From positions 66,619 to 130,618 of the forward strand of contig CALUTN010000183.1 in the NCBI GenBank assembly GCA_944323665.1: a DNA stretch of 64,000 bases, in the 5' to 3' direction. Below the pieces are notes generated by a model, which saw nothing but the letters and a program-made list of their open reading frames with translations, had not been told where the DNA came from and searched no databases. Numbering within the stretch: the first letter of the stretch is position 1; each line of letters begins with the position of its first letter. Both the position numbers and the translations under genes were made by a program. The stretch comes from Candidatus Gastranaerophilales bacterium (GTDB lineage: Bacteria; Cyanobacteriota; Vampirovibrionia; Gastranaerophilales; Gastranaerophilaceae). This document shows, piece after piece, positions 55,901 through 64,000 of this stretch.

Positions 55901-57630
55901 AAATCAGATACAGTTTCTAAAAAATTTTTACTATACTTTTCAGAACTATTTACTCTATTTAATTCAGCATATATATTAGAACCTGGATTGTCTCTATTTA
56001 AAACTGCATTATAAAATGAATATAATATATTTTTATGTTGCTCATTTAATAACTCAGAACTAGATAAAAAATCTATTATTCTTTCTCTAGAACCTTTTAA
56101 GTAATCAGGCTTAAATAATAACTCTAAAATGTTTATAGTATTATCTAATACATTTACATTTTGAGTATTAATATAATCTTTTAGGGTTTCTACAACAGCT
56201 TTATTATCTTCTAGATTAAAGTTTAGTTTGTTGTTTAACGTATCTGCAATTAAAGATTGCCATGCTTCCATTAAAGACGTCATTGTTAATGGCTAAGGAA
56301 TTAACTAATGCTATTCATTATATTTATATATAAATATGGTTTCAATCATATCTTTTACATTAGAACTAGTATGAAGTTCACTTCCCTCATTTCCCTAAGT
56401 TTCCCATCCAGCACTTTGATGTTTTTTAGATTTTCTAATAATATACTTTTGGGCATCCTATCTCTAAGGCTCTATATTATTTAAAAATCCTTTTTCTATT
56501 CCTATATTATCTCCTAATTTCTGAGAAAGAATATCATCAAAACAAGATAGTTGAACATAATCATCAACATAATTAAGAAAATCATTTTTAGGATTTTCTA
56601 TCTAATTTATTAAGTCCAAAACTTCTTTTTTATATGAAGCACCCCTTTCTATCTCTTTTAATAATTTATCTTTTATTTCTAAATAATAATTTGAGAATCT
56701 ATTAGCAAGAAATAACTGAGTTTTTGCTTCATTATTTATATAGTTATTGCTATATTTATTGTTAAACCAAGTTTTTAAGGAAGTATTTTTTTGAATAAAA
56801 TCTATTAATTGTCTATATAGAAATTCTTGTTGAAGTTTATTTTTCTATAATACTTTATTTTCTAGCTAAGAATTAAATTTAGCATTTCTATTCTCATCTG
56901 ATACTACTAATTTTTTAAATTTGTCTAATACATAATAATACTAACTAGAATTGAGCATCCCGTTGGTATACATTGTAGAGATAGATTGTAAAATAGAATC
57001 ATTTGGAAACTATTGTTTTAAATAACCTACAATTCTCTCAAATTTTCCTTCTTTATATTTTATTATCCTCTCATTTACCTCTTTCGGAGATAATTCATAT
57101 TTAGTTTTTAGATAATCATTATATATCAATTTCTACTTTAATTCTCTACTAAAATCATTAGTTACTTCTTGTATTAAACCTGTATTAATTGGACCATATA
57201 TCTCTAATAAAGCATCTTCTACTTTTTGTAGCTTAATGGCTTCCTTTTCTTCATCTGTCTACTGTTCTTTTTGCTATTCGGTAACAGTAGTATGACCTTC
57301 CTCGACATTATTCATGTCGAAGAAGGTTGATAATATAATATTTTTAAATTTTAATGCTTTTTCAGGAAGATTTTCTAAAGAAGTATTAACTAAGCCACAG
57401 ATAATGTTATTAACATCATCTATAAAAATTTTAGAAGTTTCATCTAAATCCTCTGAACCTGTCAACAATATACGTTTATCCTCCCCAGATTTAGATTTAT
57501 ACTTATATTCTAAAGTTTTAATAATTCTATCTTCTATTCCTGGTCTATTTATCTAATTAAATAATAATTTTAAATCAGTAGCTAAACGCTAATAATTGTC
57601 TTTACTGTAATTAATATTACAAGCTGTCAT
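49966..57630 (-). CDS. virion-type RNA polymerase, exon 1 (2555 codons, TAG = Gln)
   Basis: ATG at 57630 (MTACNINYSKDN) starts a 3636-aa product. Exon 1 ends IQTYLQGSDY before the intron, and its last residues SRIPAQSLQSFMPMVCVGWT and TAYVSYIQTYLQ give the strand-rich approach to the active site. Further upstream, AKSIKRKHPGSGYVMAPG and QYNMFKKMHNIRWNG suggest the first double-psi barrel. No TAA or TGA was seen; standard-code fragments never exceed 173 aa. Confidence 0.8.
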
Positions 57631-57642
57631 AAATTTTACTTA

Positions 57643-60600
57643 TTAAAAACATGAAGTATCTATATATGTTAAATAGTCTAATAATTTATATTTTTCATCG
57701 GTATCTTCTAGTTCACTTACTTTATCTACTATATCATTTCTTAGATTTTCTACTAACTATAGATAATTTTCAATACTTGAAGAATTAGATAATTGGTTTA
57801 CCTACTCATCTTCTGGTAACATTTCTTCTAACTAGTTTAAGAAATCTTGATGTGACATTATATCTTCTCCAATAGGATCTTTAACTATTGAATTAAATGA
57901 TTGTTTTGTTAAATCCTCGTAAGAATTAGAATTATCTGGAGTTAAAGTTATATACATATCTTCTTCATCTAAAGATAATTCTCCAGTATTTTCATTCTAG
58001 TTAGTATAAAGTATTTTACCATTTTCAAATTTAACATCTTTTAAAGAGTCCTTTCCTTCAAGATTTAAATTAATTAAATCTAATATATTATCAGTCCAAG
58101 TTCCATATTTGAAGAAATTTTTTATCTTTTTGTTATTTTGAACTGAAATAAATTTAGAATAATTTTCCTAACTATCTTCTAATCCATTATTTAATATATA
58201 ATTAGAAAAAGCTATCTTCTCTTTCTAATCTATTATTTGAGAAGAGTATCCAGCCTACTATATAATAGAATTATTTGTCTACTAAGTCTAATTATCAATA
58301 GTTATTTTATTTCCCCCATTTATTAGTTTAGTTAAATTAATAGCCATTCCACCAGGAATAACATCAACATCAACATCAAAGTATATAGGATTAGTTCCAC
58401 ATTTTAAAAAAGTATAATCCTGACCATCATTTCCTCTAATATTTATCTGTTTATAATCCTAACTTTCTTCAAGATCTGGGTCAACAAATATACCATATTT
58501 AAATGGAGCATCTTCTGTATAAGCATGTGACTCTTCTAAGCTTTTAGTTGTTCCATGAAAAATAAGATTAAACATATTAAATAATGTATTATCATTACCT
58601 TTTCTTATTAATAATCCTTCTTTAAATAAAGAAGAAATATCAAAATCAAATTTTTCTTGTCTATCTTTTGTATCAATAGTAGATATACTTATTAAACCAC
58701 TAGCTTTGGAATGAGTCTAGTAAATTCTGGATTTAGTAGCTATAGTGGATATTGCTTTTGGAAAGAAACTAAAAATAGAGTTAGCTCCAATAGTAACAGA
58801 TGATATTATCTTTCCATTATCATCAGTTTCTCCTAAAATAATATTTTTATTTGTAGTATGAATAAGTCCAGATAAATTTCTTTTCTATTCACTTTTTCCA
58901 ATATATTCATTAGTTTTAAAATCTGTTCCATCAGATTTAACTAATTTAGTGTGCATTGGTTTAAAATCAAAACCTACATATTTAAATTCTTTAGGAGATT
59001 CATTTGCAGTTAATTGTGATAATATAGTAGATAATAATGTATAATATTTTCTAGCATATTCTTCTTCTAAAGCAATCATATTTGCTTGGTTTTTACCATA
59101 GATAGAAGAATTACTTACATCAAATTGTCTAATAAATCCACCTATTTCCTTATTAGTAAAATCAATTCCTAGTCTAAATGTAGGTATATCTTTGCAATAT
59201 TCCTAGTTAAACTTTATTAAGTTTTTTAAGTCATTAATAGTTACTTTATAAGTATTTAAAAGACTTTTCGCATCTTCAGTATCTAGTTTAGATTCCCATT
59301 TTTTTCCAAATTTATTAAACAGTTCTGCCTCTACTTTAGTTATATCTAATACTTTATTTTCGTTATAATTATTTTCACTTTTCCAATTATCTAACTATAT
59401 TAAGAAATTTTCTAATCCGGCTCTAAAGTTCCACATAGCTGTAAACATTCTTATTCCGAGCGTATCCATTCTCCATGGTTTTTTAGATTTTTCACCATCT
59501 CCATTTAAAAGTTTCTATATTCTATGTGTAATTAATTCTGTAAAACTTAGACCATGATTATTTAATAATACCATTCTAACTTCTGGAGTATGAGCGTTAG
59601 GATTCTTTTTCTATTCTATATATCTTTCTGGAAGTTCTTCCGGAGATAAATTAGTATTAGAAGATACAAAAACTACAGCTTTTCCAAAAATAGATTCTGG
59701 TATAATACCTTTTAGAACATCTGATCTGTTTCCTACAATATATACCGGAGATACTATTTTACGCTTATCAGTATCTATAAAGTTTTTATAATCTTCAATA
59801 TAATTTCCATCCTTATCAACTATATTATTTTCTACTGTAGCTATACTTAAAGTTCCTCCAAGCCTTCTAGGAATTGTTCTTTTAACTAATCTAGTAGTTC
59901 TATGAGATTCATACATATCTTCTGATAAGTCAATAGTATAACCATCTGGATGATCTTTTACTATTTTATTTATAAATTCCTCATATTGTTTAATAGAAGT
60001 AGATAAATTGTCTCTGAAATTTTCAGCTTTGATTTTATCAGAAATTTTTCCTTCAGCTATTTTTCTATTTATTTTATCTTTAATAGCTTGCTATACCTAT
60101 GGATTTTTTAAATTATTAAAATCTGAAAGCCAACATATATCAAATATAGCAGAGAATGGAGAATCCTATAATGTTTTACTTAATCCATCTAATCTACATA
60201 TAATAGATATTATATACTTTTCTCCATTAACATCTATATATCTAGGTTTACCTAAATCAGTGCCAACTCCAAAATTGTCGTAGTCTGTAGCTTTTCTAAT
60301 TTCAAACTATATTTTTCTATTTTTCCAAGCCTAATCAAATCCTATTAATGAAGTTAAAGCTGGGTCCTTTAAATCTCCTCCAAATATAATAGAACTTTGT
60401 ATTCTTGATAATATATCTTGATATTTCTATTTATCAGAAAGTTTAGTAATAGGCTCCTCTCCATTATAAATTGCATTTAAATTTCTTCTTATAGAAGTCT
60501 TTTCTCCTGGTAACCATGCAGAATATTTTCTAGTAGAGCCATCTGGATTAGTAAATGTTTCCTACAATCCAGTAATAGGAACTACTGTATTTGCTTCTAT

Positions 60601-63600
60601 AAATAAATCAGATAAGTTAGATATCTCTATATCATTCTACTTTTCCTAATAAGAGGGATCACTAAAATTATTATATGATTGCTACTTATCATCTTCTAAC
60701 TATCTCTATATTTTTTCTGGAGTATTTTCTGGATTTAATTCTGGAGAGTTATCAACTGTTGGAGAAATAACTAATTCTCCTTCCTATTCTTTGACTTCTG
60801 GTTCTGGAGTAACTTCTGGTTTTTCATTCTGTGTTGTTTCAGATAGATTTAATTTAGATAAAGCTTTCATATAAGAATCTCTAAATGTATTAATCTATCC
60901 AGAAATATTAAATCCTATAGACTTCATTTCATCTACAGTATTTTCTCCCACAAGTTTAGTTAAATTATTATCTAAGAATATAGAAGCTATTTTTCCTCTA
61001 GACATTAAGGTGTAAAATTTTCTTAAAAATGGAATAGATTTTTTAGCTCCAGTATATCCATCTATAGTATCGGGTAATTCAAATTTATCAATAAATACAT
61101 AATCAAATTCCTGTCCCTACATGAACTTTTTTCCAGGAATTAACTCAGACGTTAAAGCATCACTTAAATTAGTGAAACCTGCTGATTTAAGAATTTGATA
61201 AGCTTTAGAATTTTCATCACCAATAAATCCTATATTAGCATCTTTAGGAATCTTCTATATTATTTCATTTATATTTCCACTAATTAAATCTCCGTTTATT
61301 TCTTCTTTATTATAAACTCTGAGATTTAAATTATGAATTAAACCAGGTAACTATTTTTCAAAAATATCCCATTGCTAGGCATCTCCAGTTTCTATAATAT
61401 AATCTATTGTGTCTAAAATATTAGAAATCTTATTATTGTTATTCTATTTTTGTATATTACTAGATCTTAAAGATTCCTACAATTTAGAAGTCCTAGTACA
61501 AAACAAATTAGAAGGTTTTAAATTACCTATTTTATTAACTTCTCCATAACCTGACTAATTAGAATCACTTGCTAAAAATAATGTTCCTCCAACTTTATCA
61601 GCATAGGCTTCTAACATAGATATTTGAAAAGTATTTAAATGTGCTGCTTCATCTACAAATATTAATGGAGCAGTTATATCTGGATTAAATTTAATTTTAT
61701 TTATTTTTAGATCTATTTTAACTTTATCAAAACCAGTAGAAACATGTCTACTTATTGTAAAGTAGTCAGTATCAATACTTTCTTTGTCATTATTGGAGTA
61801 ATTGATTTTTTGTTCTGCTTTTTTAAATTCTTCATTTATTTTATTCCATTCAGGAAATAGCTTATTAAATATATTGTTATCCCCTTCTATAGTATATGAG
61901 ATATTTTCATTTAATGAGTTCTATAATTTAATGGCTTGTGAGGTTGTAGGTCCTATTATTAAAGATTCCTAATCATAATATCTCTACCTTATAGATTTAA
62001 AACATACTTCTGTTTTTCCAGCTCCTGCAACACCGTTCATATAAAAAGTATTAGGAGAAACAGTAACTTTTGGATCAATTAATTTGATAAGATTTTTAAA
62101 TCCTTCTTTATAAGTTTTAGTATGTACAGCTTCTCCAAGTCTAGATATATTTTGCTATATAGTAAGAGGGGCTATATTTTCATTATCCTTAATATAATTA
62201 ATTAAAGATTTATAATAATTAGAGGGATTATCAGATAGTATACTTAGTATATATAAGGCCTAATCATATTTTGTAAATTCTTTTAAATTTTCATTTAATT
62301 TACTAGTCTTCTATAATTCTATATCAGAGTAATTTCCTAAATAAGATTTCCAAAATTCTGAATATTCAAAAAATTGTTTAGCAGATAATTTAGAATCCAA
62401 GAGAATTTTCTAAAAATTATTGTATAATTTCTACTCTGCCTAAAATATCTAATTTAACTAATTTTCTTCATCATCTTTATTAAAAGGAGGAAGCTAATCT
62501 AATCCATTAGATAAATCATATTCTTTATCTCCTATAGTAAATTTAAAAGAGAGTCCTTTTATAATATTATATCTTAATTCATTAGATATTTCAGCGGTAT
62601 TAGTAAATCTTCTAAGTTTATTCATACCATTATTTAATGATATAGCTTCCCATATCTATATTTCGGTATTAAGATTATTTATTTCGCCCTATAGTAATTG
62701 AGCATAATCCTAATCTATTTCAGGAAGAGGTTGCCATTCTCTAGTTAAAACATCTTTATGATTATTTGCAAATTCATTTATCTATCTATTCTAGCCGAAA
62801 AAATGTTTTCCATTCGGATCTACAGACGCTGCATAAATGTATGCAGATAATAACTATAAAGACTTTTTAGCATTATTTAATTGTTTAGCCTAAGAATCAT
62901 TTAATTCAAATGATGCTTGTGTATCGGCAGATATATAATCTTTATAAACCTAATTTAAGATATAATTCAAATTAACTAAATCTTCTTTACTTGTAGATAT
63001 TTCTTTATTTATAGACGAAAGAATATTTTCTAATGGACTATGAGAATTTACTTTAAGTTTATTATAAAAATCATAAATAGGATTCTTCTATATTCTATTA
63101 ACTAAATTATTAGAGTATTTCTATAAAGAATCTAACTGCAACTTCATAGTATCTCCAGCTAATCCTTTAGGATCGCCTTCTAATAATATTCTAAATTTAG
63201 CATCTTTTCCAAAGCTTATTGGGGTATTCTATAATATCTATACTAAAGTTTCTGGTAAAGTAGATAATTTAGAACTAATAAATTGATATACTTCAGAATC
63301 TGGATTCTATAATTCAGTAATCAAATCATTTATGGATAAATCATCTCCTAAACTATTATCTCCTTTTAATCCAAAAGCTTTAGAAGACTTTTTACTTAAC
63401 ATATTAAGAATATCTTTTATTGTTCTATAATCCTATTTTTTAAATTCTATAGGAATCTACTAAAGAACCTATTTATCTAATTCGTATATAGTTCTTTCAT
63501 CAGCATCTTCATCAAAAGCCTTTTCTCTAGAAGTAAATGCAGACTAAATATTAGAAATAATTTCCTATTTATTTTCTAAATTGGAATTATTTATTTCTTC

Positions 63601-63999
63601 AATTATTTTGTTTATATTTCTTTCTCTAATTATAGGTTCTATAATAATATTTATAGAAGGAACCATATTATTAATAGAACTAATAATTTTATTAGATTCT
63701 TCTTTTACTTTAGTATAATAAGAGTCCTATAACTATTTTTGTATATCATCTATATTAGATAAGTCATCTTTTAAAGACATAAATATACTCTAATAAGAAG
63801 AAACATCTAGCATACTTCCAGAAACTAAAAATGGATATAACATTTCATTTTTTATAATATCCTTAATTCTAAGACCTATATTCTAAATTAATGTTCTATT
63901 AGTTGAACTATCAATAGAATAATTTATAGGTCTTAATATATCATCATATTTCTATATATACTGTTGAAGAAGTTGATTATTTAAATCAAATATTTTTTG
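57643..63999 (-). CDS. giant late protein with superfamily 1 helicase domain (5' partial, at least 2118 aa; TAG = Gln)
   Basis: The open frame extends past the window edge. A complete SF1 helicase core lies at about 60950-62100: YMNGVAGAGKTEVC (Walker A), LIIGPTTSQAIKL (motif Ia), LIFVDEAAHLNTFQ (Walker B, D-E-A-A), LFLASDSNQSG (motif III), QGQEFDYVFID (motif V) and FYTLMSRGKIASIF (motif VI). N-terminal residues are long helical repeats. The order resembles Pif1/RecD/UvrD-type helicases. The gene ends in TAA-TAA, 12 bases before the RNA polymerase ATG. Confidence 0.82.
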
Positions 64000-64000
64000 T

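Noticed and set aside
38358-59916. Short minus-strand ORFs of 60-170 aa taken as separate genes
   Set aside because: They end at TAG and continue in frame on both sides; they are segments of the four long recoded genes.
38713-60283. Plus-strand ORFs at 38713, 39553, 44067, 54089, 57314 and 60008
   Set aside because: They are antisense shadows of the recoded minus-strand genes, with low-complexity translations and no family resemblance.
1-64000. CRISPR array, IS elements, integrase attachment sites, rRNA or tRNA genes
   Set aside because: No spaced direct repeats, transposase or integrase signature, or tRNA-like folds were seen by eye.

Overview
The window is part of a large, AT-rich, tailed-phage genome, most probably a crAss-like phage (Crassvirales) infecting a Bacteroidales host. 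The evidence is the gene content (family A DNA polymerase, Bacteroidetes-type sigma factor, NrdD/NrdG, dUTPase, ThyX, and giant virion-type proteins including an RNA polymerase), the two opposed gene blocks, TAG recoding limited to the late block, and many self-splicing introns. No rRNA, tRNA, CRISPR array or insertion sequence was seen.

Left block (1-38251, all + strand). About 85 tightly packed, mostly overlapping genes, read with the standard code. They form nucleotide and replication functions (PD-(D/E)XK exonuclease, anaerobic NrdD/NrdG, dUTPase, ATP-dependent DNA ligase, family A DNA polymerase, MazG-like pyrophosphohydrolase, ThyX), an RNA-repair set (Rnl5-like RNA ligase, polynucleotide kinase and 3'-phosphatase as separate proteins, Thg1-like 3'-5' polymerase, YqeY-like protein), three calcineurin-type phosphoesterases, a sigma-70 factor, NAD+ synthetase with a SLOG-like neighbour, a thioredoxin, a lipoprotein and many small acidic proteins without recognised function. 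Three genes (RNA ligase, DNA polymerase, thyX) are split by group I introns.

A strong hairpin at 38259-38296 separates this block from the right block (38304-64000, all - strand), which converges on it. Under the standard code the right block looks like short fragments. With TAG read as glutamine it becomes only four genes, with no TAA or TGA seen inside them: a protein of at least 2118 aa carrying a superfamily 1 helicase (5' end outside the window), a 3636-aa RNA polymerase-like protein, an 892-aa protein with a zincin motif, and a 1550-aa protein with a PD-(D/E)XK-like fold and C-terminal membrane segments. These are likely late virion proteins, some injected with the DNA.

The RNA polymerase gene contains a fourth group I intron. 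It lies exactly inside the DxDxD metal-binding motif (DY / DID). The intron's homing endonuclease has only CAA/CAG glutamine codons, whereas its host gene is full of TAG. The thyX intron interrupts the RHR signature and carries two homing endonucleases of different families plus two small ORFs. The DNA polymerase intron sits in motif B and keeps only a decayed endonuclease. The five left-block genes that end in TAG all have a TAA or TGA within five codons. This would limit damage once TAG-decoding glutamine tRNA is present. That suppressor tRNA was not found in the window.
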